A DNA stretch of 64,000 nucleotides from Luteolibacter arcticus (GTDB lineage: Bacteria; Verrucomicrobiota; Verrucomicrobiia; Verrucomicrobiales; Akkermansiaceae), in contig NZ_JAPDDT010000001.1 in assembly GCF_025950235.1 (NCBI RefSeq), positions 496,001 through 560,000 of the forward strand. The letters are read 5' to 3'. The notes under the pieces were generated by a model. The model was not told the DNA's origin, did no database searches, and saw only the letters and a list, made by a program, of their open reading frames with translations. Each line of letters opens with the position of its first letter. Positions within the stretch are counted from its first letter, which is position 1. Below, in pieces: positions 16,039 through 24,120 of the stretch. Made by a program: the position numbers and the translations under genes.

Positions 16039-17934
16039 GCCGGCATCACGATCACGCTCGGGGGCAACTTCGCTTTCCTGAACCAGCTTCAAGCCAAGGT
16101 CGCGGAGACTGCGGCGAAGATCAAAAACGGGTTCGCCGAGCGGGTCGGGCACCGGATGTTCGACGAACTGATTGCCACGGCGCAGCGGATGCCGGAGGCG
16201 ATCAAATACTCGATCGATGCGGCGTCCGACCTCGGCGAGACGGTCAGCAAGGTCGGGGTGATCTTCGGCGAGAACAAGGACATCATTATGTCCTGGTCGG
16301 AGACCTCGGCCGAGGCGCTCGGGCTGGCCGGCCAAGAGGCGCTCGCGGCGGCGGCCGACTACGGGAACCTCTTCAATGCGATGGGGCTCGGTCAGGCGCA
16401 GGTGACGACCATGTCGACGCGCATGGTCAACCTTGCGGCGGACCTCGCGTCCTTCAACAACACCAGCGTCCCGGAGGCCATCCAGGCGATCGGCGCCGCG
16501 CTCCGCGGTGAGTCCGAACCGATCCGCCGTTACGGCGTGCTGCTCGACGACGCCACGCTGAAGGCTGAGGCGATGACTCAGGGAATCTTTGACGGCAAGG
16601 GGTCGCTGGAACCGGCGACGCGGGCAATGGCGGCCTACAGCCTGATCCTTGAGCAAACCTCAGCCGCTCAGGGGGATTTCGCGAAGACCTCCGACGGGCT
16701 GGCCAACAGCCAGCGGACCATTCAGGCGCAGTTCGAAAACATGGCGGCGACGCTCGGCACCGAGTTGCTGCCGGTGGCCGAGGATTTCGCGAACTGGATC
16801 AAGGATCTCGATATCTCCACGGCCTCGCAGGACATCGCCCGGATGATCTCACAGCTAAGCTCCTTAGCCTCCAAGATGGCGGAACTCGGAATGAAGGCCG
16901 CCCGATCCGGTCCGGGTTTGGATATCGCTTTCAAGGCGAGGCTGGCCATGGACCATTTTTTGCCGTCGTCCACCGGACCAAAGGAGGAATCCGAAGATCG
17001 AAAGCAAGCGAAGGTCGCCGCGATGGAGGCGAACAATGCCCGCTTGATGGAGGCCAAGGCCACCGAGAAGGCGGCAGACGCCTACGACAAGGCCAAGGAG
17101 AAGTATCAGCAGGCGCTCACCCAGGCGGACAAGGCGCGCTTCGATGCGCTGCCGCTGGAAGCGAAGATCGAGGACCTGAACGCGGCCGAACAGAAGCTCC
17201 GCGAGACGTTCAACAGCGCGATCAAGACGAACTTCGCCGGCACGTCCGGTGAGGACATCGCCGCCATGATCCAGCGGGAACAAGCGAAGGGGCACGGATC
17301 CGCTGCCGGCAACACGGAGTCGCTGAAGATCGCCACCGAGCTGATGGGCATCGAGGAGAAGCGGGCGGCACTGCTGAAGGAGCAATCGAAGACGCAGGAG
17401 GAGGCCAACAAGAAGCGCGCCGCGGCCGTCGCCGAATACGACAACGAGCTGACGATGATCCGCGCCCAGGTGGAAGGCAACCGGGAGAAGGTCGCGCAGC
17501 TCGAGCGCGAAGCGGAAGTGCGCAAGCGGATTGCCGACCTGACGGACGCCGGCATTGATCCCGGCGAGGCCGCGCGCCGTGCCGAGGCGCTCGTCGCCGC
17601 CGGTGAGCAGCTCAAGCTTGCGGAGAAGCAGCGCGCGAACAAGGAGGCGATGGCCGACGCCGAGTCGATCGCCAACGGCACCGAGGGCAACAAGATGGAC
17701 AGCAACGAGGATTTCCTCAGCAAGCTCCGGGAGATCCGCGGGAAGATGGACGGAGCAACCTATCAGCCAGGCATCACGGCCGTGGACTCGATGCAGCGGA
17801 TCGGCGGCGGCGGCGGGTTCGCAGGCGTCGACTCGACCATTGCTTACCAGCGGACGCAAACCGACCTGCAGCGCGAAATGGTGCGGCTGCTAGGCGACAT
17901 GCGCGACTTCCAGAACCGGACGCCGCTGGATTGA
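16036..17934 (+). CDS. Phage tail tape measure protein
   Basis: This protein sets tail length and is ejected with the DNA. At 632 residues it is short for the family; by the usual ~1.5 angstrom per residue rule the tail would be near 95 nm. Residues ~60-240 match the TP901-type core: SIDAASDLGETVSKVGVIFG, GLAGQEALAAAADYGNLF, VNLAADLASFNNTSVPEAI, ALRGESEPIRRYGVLLDD. The middle and C-terminal parts are long charged helices (LMEAKATEKAADAYDKAKE; AEYDNELTMIRAQVEGNRE), coiled-coil-like. It follows the frameshifting chaperones. No distal-tail, hub or fibre genes follow it; the lysis-type genes come next. Confidence 0.88.
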   Translation: MAGITITLGGNFAFLNQLQAKVAETAAKIKNGFAERVGHRMFDELIATAQRMPEAIKYSIDAASDLGETVSKVGVIFGENKDIIMSWSETSAEALGLAGQEALAAAADYGNLFNAMGLGQAQVTTMSTRMVNLAADLASFNNTSVPEAIQAIGAALRGESEPIRRYGVLLDDATLKAEAMTQGIFDGKGSLEPATRAMAAYSLILEQTSAAQGDFAKTSDGLANSQRTIQAQFENMAATLGTELLPVAEDFANWIKDLDISTASQDIARMISQLSSLASKMAELGMKAARSGPGLDIAFKARLAMDHFLPSSTGPKEESEDRKQAKVAAMEANNARLMEAKATEKAADAYDKAKEKYQQALTQADKARFDALPLEAKIEDLNAAEQKLRETFNSAIKTNFAGTSGEDIAAMIQREQAKGHGSAAGNTESLKIATELMGIEEKRAALLKEQSKTQEEANKKRAAAVAEYDNELTMIRAQVEGNREKVAQLEREAEVRKRIADLTDAGIDPGEAARRAEALVAAGEQLKLAEKQRANKEAMADAESIANGTEGNKMDSNEDFLSKLREIRGKMDGATYQPGITAVDSMQRIGGGGGFAGVDSTIAYQRTQTDLQREMVRLLGDMRDFQNRTPLD

Positions 17935-17953
17935 CAAACTGCCGGCGGGCATG
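17931..17953 (+). promoter_or_regulatory. Start-associated element 8 (TTGACA, 14 nt, ATG)
   Basis: TTGACA at 17931-17936 contains the tape measure stop codon. The spacer ends CCGGCGGGC before ATG 17951, the first gene of the lysis-type cassette. Confidence 0.6.
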
Positions 17954-18133
17954 AAGTCGCGAATCCTATCCTTCCTCGCGGTGGCCGCCGCCCTTGCTCT
18001 CGCCTCTTGCGCCTCGACCGTTCCGGAGTCGTGGGAAGGCACCGCCAACCCGTTGGACACCCCGGGCGTCGAGTCCAAGCGGCCCGAGGCATTGGGTGAT
18101 TTCGGCCCGCACAGCGAGTTCTACGACCGCTGA
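17951..18133 (+). CDS. Small phage lipoprotein
   Basis: This 60-residue protein has a signal peptide (MKSRILSFLAVAAALALASC) ending in a lipobox, LASC, so the mature protein would be a ~41-residue lipoprotein (CASTVPESWEG onward), Pro/Glu-rich. Position at the head of the lysis-type block suggests an outer-membrane spanin subunit (Rz1-like) or a superinfection-exclusion lipoprotein. The partner Rz-type protein is not obvious unless it is one of the next two membrane proteins. Confidence 0.65.
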   Translation: MKSRILSFLAVAAALALASCASTVPESWEGTANPLDTPGVESKRPEALGDFGPHSEFYDR

Positions 18134-18137
18134 TCCG

Positions 18138-18419
18138 ATGAGCCTCCCGCGGCCGATCTTCCTTCGGATTCGCCGCGCCATCCGACGCCGTCTCATGGGA
18201 CCGACCTTCATCCATGGCAGCAAGCCTGCGGTAGCCGACTACGTCCACCAGTCGAGCGAGCGCCTGTCGCCGGCATTCTGGTTCGCGCTGCTGCTGATCC
18301 CGCTGGCGTTCGTCGCGGGGTTGATCGCCGGAACCTTTGAGAAAGAGAAGTCGGCTGCAACGCCGCCGCCGAATCTGAACGCACCCATCACCGCGGAGGA
18401 GATCCGCAACCGCCGATGA
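18138..18419 (+). CDS. Small single-pass membrane protein
   Basis: This 93-residue protein has a basic N-terminus (RPIFLRIRRAIRRRLMG) and one strong transmembrane helix (FWFALLLIPLAFVAGLIAG, near residues 47-65), then a short polar tail. It starts 4 nt after the lipoprotein stop and overlaps the next gene (ATGA). It may be a holin or spanin component; function inferred from neighbours only. Confidence 0.6.
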   Translation: MSLPRPIFLRIRRAIRRRLMGPTFIHGSKPAVADYVHQSSERLSPAFWFALLLIPLAFVAGLIAGTFEKEKSAATPPPNLNAPITAEEIRNRR

Positions 18420-18583
18420 AACTCACCGCCTTCATCCTCGTGCTTCTGACGATCGTTCTCGCGCTCATCAGCATCCGCATGACGCCGCAGCCACTGTTGC
18501 ACTCGCTCGGCGCCCTATCCGTGTGGATGGGCGTCCCGCTCGCTGCGGGATTCTTCCTCGACCGCCTACGCCGACGCCCATGA
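18416..18583 (+). CDS. Very small membrane protein (55 residues)
   Basis: The frame begins ATG AAA CTC and encodes MKLTAFILVLLTIVLALISI at its N-terminus, then a second hydrophobic stretch (LGALSVWMGVPLAAGFFL) and a basic end (DRLRRRRP). Two short membrane helices with a basic tail fit a class II holin-like protein. Both ends overlap neighbours (ATGA), so it belongs to the coupled lysis-type cassette. Confidence 0.6.
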   Translation: MKLTAFILVLLTIVLALISIRMTPQPLLHSLGALSVWMGVPLAAGFFLDRLRRRP

Positions 18584-18963
18584 GCCGCGCCGTTTTCCCT
18601 GATCCCATCGACGTCCGCGACAACGGCCTGCAGGGCGACGTCCGGACATTCCGCTTGCTCGCGCCCTTCACCTACCTGTCGAGCCGCGGGGCGATCACGG
18701 TGCCGGCCGGTTTCGTGACCGACGGAGCGTCGATCCCGCGGGTCTTCTGGTCGGTGCTCGCGCAGTTCGGCCCGTGGTTCGGCGCGGCGATCATTCACGA
18801 CTGGCTCTATTCCGAGCTCAACCTCCGCTTCACGCGCCTGCAGTCCGACGACCTCTTCAAGGAGGCGATGTTCAACGCTGGTCTGGACTGGCCTCGCCGC
18901 GAGATGATTTACCGCGCCGTCCGATGGTTCGGCGGGCGCAGCTTCAAAGGTTCCAAGCCATGA
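18580..18963 (+). CDS. DUF1353 family phage protein
   Basis: This 127-residue protein shows the DUF1353 pattern: VPAGFVTDGASIPRVFW near residue 42, followed by GPWFGAAIIHDWLYSE, a His/Asp-containing motif. The family occurs in phage late or lysis regions and its biochemical activity is not established to my knowledge; a peptidase-like role has been suspected. Translation is coupled on both sides by ATGA overlaps. Confidence 0.8.
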   Translation: MSRAVFPDPIDVRDNGLQGDVRTFRLLAPFTYLSSRGAITVPAGFVTDGASIPRVFWSVLAQFGPWFGAAIIHDWLYSELNLRFTRLQSDDLFKEAMFNAGLDWPRREMIYRAVRWFGGRSFKGSKP

Positions 18964-19580
18964 TCTCCCAGCCCAAAGCCCCGTTCGATCTGGTCAAGGC
19001 ACGCGCCCTGGAAGCGTGGCGTGCGGCTGGCTACACGTCGCCGCTTCCCAAGGTCTACAACCTCGCGGTGCGCGGATACCGGGCGACCACAATGGGCCCG
19101 ACGGAAGGGAACGACTTCGGGTATTTCGATGACGCCTTCTTCCTCGTCACCCCGGAAGGAGTGCTTTCGGCCAATGCGAACACTGACCCGAGCAAGCTCG
19201 GATGGAATCCAGGCGTCGGCAAACCCTATGGCATGCTCAAGCCGGGGGTCTGGTGGATGTACCCCGGTGCCCACAAGGGCCGGAAGCCCGCGTTTCGGCA
19301 GGCCGATGACGCCGAGGTCGCCAAGCAGCTCGGGATTCCCCACGGGGGCAAGTTCCACGTCACCCGCATGTGGGGCCGCGACGATCCGCGGAACTACGAC
19401 GAGTGGGGGCACCAGCAGGTGAATCTGCACTTCGGCCGCGGTCCGATCACGGGCACCTCGTCATGGCTGTGCCTCACGGTGCCGGAGGGCTCGCCGTGGA
19501 TCCAAGCCGCCGTGAACGCCCTGAAAGCGCACGGGCAGAAGCTCCTGCCGAACATCCTCATCGAAGGCCCGATTGTATGA
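18960..19580 (+). CDS. Candidate phage cell-wall hydrolase
   Basis: This 206-residue protein has no family that I can name with certainty. The N-terminal part contains TMGPTEGNDFGYFDDAFFLV, and the C-terminal part has NLHFGRGPITGTSSWLCLTV, resembling the His...Ser-x-x-Cys active-site style of small cell-wall-active enzymes (compare HxG...SxGC in L,D-transpeptidase-like folds). It has no signal peptide. Lying between DUF1353 and a holin-like gene, it is the best endolysin candidate of the prophage. The catalytic assignment is inference. Confidence 0.5.
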   Translation: MISQPKAPFDLVKARALEAWRAAGYTSPLPKVYNLAVRGYRATTMGPTEGNDFGYFDDAFFLVTPEGVLSANANTDPSKLGWNPGVGKPYGMLKPGVWWMYPGAHKGRKPAFRQADDAEVAKQLGIPHGGKFHVTRMWGRDDPRNYDEWGHQQVNLHFGRGPITGTSSWLCLTVPEGSPWIQAAVNALKAHGQKLLPNILIEGPIV

Positions 19581-19912
19581 CCCTGCAACCCGACATCGCC
19601 AAAGCCGCCACCGGTGCCGCCGTTTCCATTCTCGGCTGGATCGGCACCACCATCGACCAGATTCCCGCTTGGATCCGGGAATTCGGCTTGCCCCTGGTCA
19701 TGCTGGCCGGCGCGATCGTCGCCATCGTGTTCCTGTACCGGGAGTTGCGCGCCGAGCGGAAGTCGCGGATTGAGGATCGGGACAGCTTCATCAAACTGAT
19801 GCGGGAGGATGCGGCGAAAGGGGAGGCTTCGCGGGACGCTTTGCTTCGGGCTACCCTTGAGCAGACGAATGAGTTCAAGAACTTGCGGCGGGAGCTTGGA
19901 TCGAGAGAGTAG
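19577..19912 (+). CDS. Holin-like membrane protein with coiled coil
   Basis: This 111-residue protein has a weak hydrophobic N-terminal region (GAAVSILGWIGTTID), one clear membrane helix (GLPLVMLAGAIVAIVFLYREL, near residues 38-58) and a long charged C-terminal helix. The latter resembles the cytoplasmic tails of phage holins or haemolysin XhlA-type proteins. It is the last prophage gene, coupled to the previous one by ATGA. From 19,913 to about 20,022 I see no further gene. Confidence 0.6.
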   Translation: MTLQPDIAKAATGAAVSILGWIGTTIDQIPAWIREFGLPLVMLAGAIVAIVFLYRELRAERKSRIEDRDSFIKLMREDAAKGEASRDALLRATLEQTNEFKNLRRELGSRE

Positions 19913-20022
19913 TTTGGCCAAATGTTCTGCGGTTGTTCTACATCGCTGACCAGTCGCGACCGCTTGATGGCTGGCAGATACAGGGATTGAAGGAACGTCC
20001 TTTGTTGCTCCAATGGCCCAAA

Positions 20023-20050
20023 CCGGGTTCGAGTCCCGTCCGCTCCGCCA
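20023..20050 (+). other. tRNA 3' fragment, probable prophage attachment site
   Basis: A T-arm with GGGTTCGAGTCCC is followed by an acceptor 3' strand CCGCTCC, a discriminator G and an encoded CCA. No matching GGAGCGG 5' half, D-arm or anticodon arm lies upstream, so this is only the 3' end of a tRNA. Prophages commonly integrate at such ends, leaving a fragment at one border. The prophage gene cluster stops just left of it and a terminator plus host genes follow on the right. The integrase and the other att copy would be outside the window. Confidence 0.65.
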
Positions 20051-20075
20051 CTCTTTACGAGTGGCCAAAGGTTAA

Positions 20076-20105
20076 AAGCCGCCCTTCGGGGCGGCTTCTT
20101 TTTTT
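20076..20105 (+). terminator. Terminator downstream of the tRNA fragment
   Basis: The nine-base-pair stem AAGCCGCCC / GGGCGGCTT closes a TTCG tetraloop and is followed by C and seven T residues. It is probably the original terminator of the host tRNA gene. Confidence 0.85.
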
Positions 20106-20126
20106 GCGAGGGTGCGCCGGATTTTT

Positions 20127-20173
20127 GACCGGCAGTGAAGGACCGTTCGTGCCGGTCTGAAGACCGGCGCTCC
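20127..20173. repeat. REP-like palindromic repeat, copy 1 (partial)
   Basis: It shares GAAGGACC, TTCG, GCCGGTCTG, AGACCGGC and GCTCCC in the same order with copies at 21851 and 61148. The left arm is shortened to GACCGGCAG. Confidence 0.65.
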
Positions 20174-20245
20174 CGTGGTATTTCCGCTCCGGCGCGTCGA
20201 ACCGGGGCCTGCTTTGGAGGTGCTCTATTTTTGCCCGGTCTCGTC

Positions 20246-20275
20246 TTGGAAGTTTCCGCCGGGAACTCGTAGTAT
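20246..20275 (+). promoter_or_regulatory. Candidate promoter for the GH75-like gene
   Basis: TTGGAA (20246-20251), an 18-nt spacer and TAGTAT (20270-20275) stand 7 nt before the ATG. The very short leader recalls other host genes here. Read by eye only. Confidence 0.4.
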
Positions 20276-20282
20276 CCCGCAC

Positions 20283-21830
20283 ATGAGTTCTGGCGACCCG
20301 CATCAGATCGAAGGCCTGCGCCGCCGACCCGCGAAGGGTGGTTTCCCATGGCTGCGCGCCTCGGTTTTCGTCATCGTGCTCGCCGGGGCGATCCTGCCCT
20401 TCACGCCGCCGGGGCAGAAAATCCTGCGCGGCGTGAAGAACCTGATCCAACCGCCTCCGCCGCCGGTCGTGGAAAAGCAGGTCGACGATTCGGCGGACCA
20501 GATGCGCGATCTGGAAGCCCGCCACCGCCAGAAGATGGAGGAATTGGAGGCGAACTACCAACGCGAGGTTGCCAACTTGAAGAAGCAGGCCGAGGACGCC
20601 GAACGGCGCGCCACGGCCCCGGAGCCGCCGCTTTCCGCCCACACCGCCAATAGCGGCGGCGACGTCCGCACGTTGCGCTCCGGCATCCCCTTCAAAACCG
20701 AGGTGAAGGTCGACAAGGGCGGCATTGCCTCGGTGGAGCGGAAGGACGCCAACTCCTACACCGCCGAGTACAAGCTCAGCATCCGCGTGCCCGAGCCATC
20801 GAAGACGCTGGACCAGCTTCAGACCGTTAATCCGCGGCTCTCAAAGCTCTTACCCGGGCTTCCGGTATTGCTGGAAAAACCTGAGGTTTCCCGTTGGTTC
20901 TATGAACTTTACGACAGGAAAACAAGGAGCTTGAAGGAGGATTCAACGAAGCTCAACGAGCTCCTGACCAAGCACAACTACTACGACTGCGAAACCATGC
21001 TCAACCTGACCCACCCGCAAAGCGGCCGGAAGGTTTTCCTGCTGCAGGCGGAGATGGATGTGGTCTCGGATGGCTCCGACGGCGACCGGCTGCCGACGAT
21101 GCCAGACGAGATCGTCAATTCCACCCATTACCAACCCTACACGAGCTACGGCTGGCCCAAGAAGACGACCACGCCAAACCCGATGATCGCCGGCTTTGAA
21201 AAGCGGATCGCAGGTGCCAACAAGGAATTGGCCGCTGCCGCGACCACGGCGGAGCGCAAGACCTGGCTGCGGAACCGCATCAAGGAGCTTCAGCGGGGCA
21301 TCGATGACATGAAGAGCCGCAGCTTCCTGATCGCGGATTATGACCCGTTCATCGTGATTCCCGTGAACCTGCTCACGGCGCGGGAGCCGTTTTCGCCCAA
21401 GGTCGGCGACTACGCCGTGGTGGTGCATGGCGACAAGCTTTACCCGGCTATCGTGGGTGACGGCGGCCCGACGTTCAAAGTGGGTGAGGCTTCGCTGCGC
21501 ATGGCGAAGCAGATCAATCCGCGGGCCTCATCCTACAGCCGTCCGGAGTCCGATCTGGTGGTGACTTACGTGGTTTTTCCGGGCTCGCGCGAGGAGACCA
21601 AGGGGCCGCCAGACTATGAGAAATGGCGGACGCGCTGCGAGGAACTGATCAAGGAATGTGGCGGCCTCGGTGAAGGGGTGGCGCTGCACCGTTGGGAGAA
21701 CCTTTTGCCAAACGCTACGCCGCCTCCGGCGCCAACTCCAGTTCCGGCTCCCCCGGCACCGTCCGGGGCTCCTGCTCCTGCTCCCTCGGGAACTCCGGCG
21801 CCGGCACCTGCACCGGCTCCGCAGCGCTAG
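20283..21830 (+). CDS. GH75 (chitosanase-like) protein with membrane anchor
   Basis: This 515-residue protein has one N-terminal membrane helix ([17 protein letters not shown], residues ~21-38), followed by a coiled coil ([20 protein letters not shown]). The catalytic region resembles glycoside hydrolase family 75: [17 protein letters not shown] near residue 255, [31 protein letters not shown], then [15 protein letters not shown]. The Asp in the MDV..DGD segment and the GDGGP/GEAS segments are the expected active-site neighbourhood. The C-terminus is a Pro/Ala repeat. It presumably acts in the periplasm on glucosamine-containing glycan; substrate unknown. It is the first host gene after the prophage. 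Confidence 0.65.
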   Translation: MSSGDPHQIEGLRRRPAKGGFPWLRASVFVIVLAGAILPFTPPGQKILRGVKNLIQPPPPPVVEKQVDDSADQMRDLEARHRQKMEELEANYQREVANLKKQAEDAERRATAPEPPLSAHTANSGGDVRTLRSGIPFKTEVKVDKGGIASVERKDANSYTAEYKLSIRVPEPSKTLDQLQTVNPRLSKLLPGLPVLLEKPEVSRWFYELYDRKTRSLKEDSTKLNELLTKHNYYDCETMLNLTHPQSGRKVFLLQAEMDVVSDGSDGDRLPTMPDEIVNSTHYQPYTSYGWPKKTTTPNPMIAGFEKRIAGANKELAAAATTAERKTWLRNRIKELQRGIDDMKSRSFLIADYDPFIVIPVNLLTAREPFSPKVGDYAVVVHGDKLYPAIVGDGGPTFKVGEASLRMAKQINPRASSYSRPESDLVVTYVVFPGSREETKGPPDYEKWRTRCEELIKECGGLGEGVALHRWENLLPNATPPPAPTPVPAPPAPSGAPAPAPSGTPAPAPAPAPQR

Positions 21831-21850
21831 GGAAGTTCGATCGGCCCCTT

Positions 21851-21903
21851 GGGAGCGCGGTATCGAAGGACCATTCGGGCCGGTCTGAAGACCGGCGCTC
21901 CCG
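21851..21903. repeat. REP-like palindromic repeat, copy 2
   Basis: The right half matches copies 1 and 3 almost base for base. The left arm begins GGGAGCGCGG and is shortened. It lies between the converging GH75-like gene and hemW. Confidence 0.65.
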
Positions 21904-21915
21904 GGACTTCACCAC

Positions 21916-23001
21916 CTACGCCAATTCGGCGGCGATGGGGTCCACCAGCGGCGAGCCTTCACGAGTCAGCACCAGCGAGTCGCCATGCATCTCCGCCAAG
22001 CCTTCCTCTAACAATCGCGGCACTATGGCGCGATCCACGAGCGAAAGCGGCACGCCTTCCTCGGTGCGCAGCATCAGGGCGATGCGCTCGAGACGGCGCT
22101 GCTCCGCATCGAGCGATTCGCTCTCCACGACTGCGTTCCCCAGCGAGCTGATCATGAGGACGTAGCCTGCGGTGTCGGCGATGTTCTTCAATCTCTCGCC
22201 GCCGAGCGTCGATACCGCCGAGGGGCCAAGCCCGAGGTAATCTTCACCGCGCCAGTAGCCGCGGTTATGGGTCGATCGGAAGCCGGGCTGGGCGTAGTTG
22301 GAGGTCTCGTAGTGCTCGAAGCCAGCAGCGCGGAGGAGATCGTCGGCCAGGAAGAACTGCGTGGCATCACGATCCTCGTCGGCATCCATCGTGCCGCGCT
22401 TCAGCCCCTCGAAGAAGGCGGTGTCCTCTTCGTAGGTGAGGTTGTAGGCGGAAATGTGGTCCGGCTCCAGGGCGATGGCGGTTTCCAAGGTTTGCCGCCA
22501 GTCATCGTGGGAGAGCCCGGGAATCGAGAACATCAGGTCGATGTTCACCGCCGGCATTCCCGCTTCACGCAGGATTTTGACGGCTTCTGCGGCCTGCGCG
22601 GGGTCGTGTTCGCGGCCGAGCGTTTCAAGGACGTGCGGAGTGAAGGATTGGATGCCCAGCGAGACACGGGACACGCCGAGTTCCCGGAAAAGCCGCGCTT
22701 TCGCCACGTCAAAGGTGGCGGGATTCGCCTCAAGCGTCACTTCGTCGAGCGACTGGAGATCAAGAAGTTCTCCTAGTCCTCCGAAGAGCGTTCGAAGATG
22801 GGTGGGGGACAGCATCGAGGGCGTCCCACCGCCGAGGTAGAGCGTCCGCGGTTTCTCCTCCAGTGCCGCAATCCGGCCGCGGGCCTCATCTAACAGCGCC
22901 GCGACGAATGCCCCGATCGACGTGTCGCCCGGCGTATGCTTGTAAAACGAGCAGTAGGGGCAGACCCGGTGGCAGAAGGGGATGTGGAGGTAGAGGAGCA
23001 T
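21916..23001 (-). CDS. hemW: Radical SAM heme chaperone HemW
   Basis: This 361-residue protein starts LLYLHIPFCHRVCPYCSFYK: the CxxxCxxC motif that holds the [4Fe-4S] cluster, in the HemN/HemW sequence context. YLGGGTPSML near residue 57 is the SAM-binding GGGTP motif; GVSRVSLGIQSF, VNIDLMFSIPG and HISAYNLTYEE are the usual family segments. HemW inserts or traffics heme; it lacks the extra N-terminal region of true HemN oxidases. The ATG at 23001 was chosen over a TTG one codon upstream. It is divergent to hemB, a heme biosynthesis gene, with 128 nt between starts. Confidence 0.88.
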   Translation of the reverse strand: MLLYLHIPFCHRVCPYCSFYKHTPGDTSIGAFVAALLDEARGRIAALEEKPRTLYLGGGTPSMLSPTHLRTLFGGLGELLDLQSLDEVTLEANPATFDVAKARLFRELGVSRVSLGIQSFTPHVLETLGREHDPAQAAEAVKILREAGMPAVNIDLMFSIPGLSHDDWRQTLETAIALEPDHISAYNLTYEEDTAFFEGLKRGTMDADEDRDATQFFLADDLLRAAGFEHYETSNYAQPGFRSTHNRGYWRGEDYLGLGPSAVSTLGGERLKNIADTAGYVLMISSLGNAVVESESLDAEQRRLERIALMLRTEEGVPLSLVDRAIVPRLLEEGLAEMHGDSLVLTREGSPLVDPIAAELA

Positions 23002-23129
23002 CAAAGCCGCGCGGGCCGGCGGAAGAGAGCATGGCCGCGCTCAAATGACCAGTGTCCGGCGCGAAATGCCCTTTGCAAGTCCGGCGGGGGCGGGGAACAT
23101 GGCGCGGCTCCATCCCACTTCACCGCACG

Positions 23130-24113
23130 ATGCACATCCGTCCCCGCCGCAACCGCCGCACCCCGGCGATCCGATCGCTGGTCCGCGAGAATGTCCTCAG
23201 CCCGGCGGATTTCATCCTGCCGCTGTTCCTGCACGAGGACTCCGTTGATACGCCGATCGCCTCGATGCCCGGCGTGAGCCGCTGGTCGCTGGAGGGACTC
23301 GTGAAGGAGGCGGGCGAGGCTCATGCGCTGGGCGTTCCCGCGGTGGTGCTGTTTCCGAAGATCGAGGAGAGCCTCAAGACGCCCCTTGCCGAGGAGTGCC
23401 ACAATGACGACGGGCTGGTGCCGCGGGCGATCCGTGCGCTCAAGGCGGCCTACCCGACGCTGTGCATCATCACCGACGTGGCGCTCGATCCCTACAATTC
23501 CGATGGCCACGACGGCGTCGTGATGCGCGACGAGCGAGGTGATCTGCAGATTCTGAATGACGAGACGGTGGAAATCCTCTGCCAGCAGGCGCTTTGCCAC
23601 GCCCGTGCGGGAGCGGACATCGTTTCGCCCAGCGACATGATGGACGGCCGGGTGGCCGCGCTGCGCTCGGCGCTGGATGCGGAGGGCTTCGATCAGCTGT
23701 CGATCCTCAGTTACTCGGCCAAGTATGCTTCCGCCTACTACGGCCCGTTTCGCGGGGCGCTCGATTCCGCTCCAAAGGAAGGCGACAAGAAGACCTACCA
23801 GATGGATCCCGGCAATGCCCGCGAGGCGGTGCGCGAGGTGATGTTGGATGAGGCCGAGGGCGCGGACATGGTCATGGTCAAGCCGGCCGGTCCCTACCTC
23901 GACATCATCGCGAGGATCCGCGAGTGCACGACGCTGCCGGTGGCCGCCTACCAAGTCAGCGGCGAGTATCTCATGATCGAGAGCGCCGCGGCCGCCGGTT
24001 GGGTCGATGCCAAGGCCGTCGCGCTCGAAAGCCTGATGGGCATCAAGCGCGCCGGAGCGGACATGATCCTGACCTACTACGCCAAGAGGGCGGCGGGGTG
24101 GCTGAGGGAATGA
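23130..24113 (+). CDS. hemB: Delta-aminolevulinic acid dehydratase (porphobilinogen synthase)
   Basis: This enzyme condenses two 5-aminolevulinate molecules to porphobilinogen, an early step of heme synthesis. At 327 residues it has normal length. The two active-site lysines are seen in YSAKYASAYYGPFR and in MVMVKPAGPYLDI. The metal-site segment reads ITDVALDPYNSDGHDGVV, with Ala/Asp in place of the cysteines of zinc enzymes, so this is the Mg-dependent type. The C-terminus GADMILTYYAKRAAGWL is typical. It pairs divergently with hemW. Confidence 0.95.
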   Translation: MHIRPRRNRRTPAIRSLVRENVLSPADFILPLFLHEDSVDTPIASMPGVSRWSLEGLVKEAGEAHALGVPAVVLFPKIEESLKTPLAEECHNDDGLVPRAIRALKAAYPTLCIITDVALDPYNSDGHDGVVMRDERGDLQILNDETVEILCQQALCHARAGADIVSPSDMMDGRVAALRSALDAEGFDQLSILSYSAKYASAYYGPFRGALDSAPKEGDKKTYQMDPGNAREAVREVMLDEAEGADMVMVKPAGPYLDIIARIRECTTLPVAAYQVSGEYLMIESAAAAGWVDAKAVALESLMGIKRAGADMILTYYAKRAAGWLRE

Positions 24114-24120
24114 CCGCAGA

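Noticed and set aside
1410..17953. TTGACA elements as ordinary sigma-70 promoters
   Set aside because: No -10 hexamer lies 16-18 nt downstream in any copy, and the position is fixed to the start codon. This is left as a weaker alternative only.
20023..20050. Complete tRNA or tmRNA gene
   Set aside because: No 5' acceptor strand, D-arm or anticodon arm is present upstream, and tmRNA-type ends differ.
1..20050. Gene transfer agent instead of prophage
   Set aside because: A lysis-type cassette, fibre and moron genes and a tRNA attachment fragment fit a prophage better. It cannot be excluded from this half alone.
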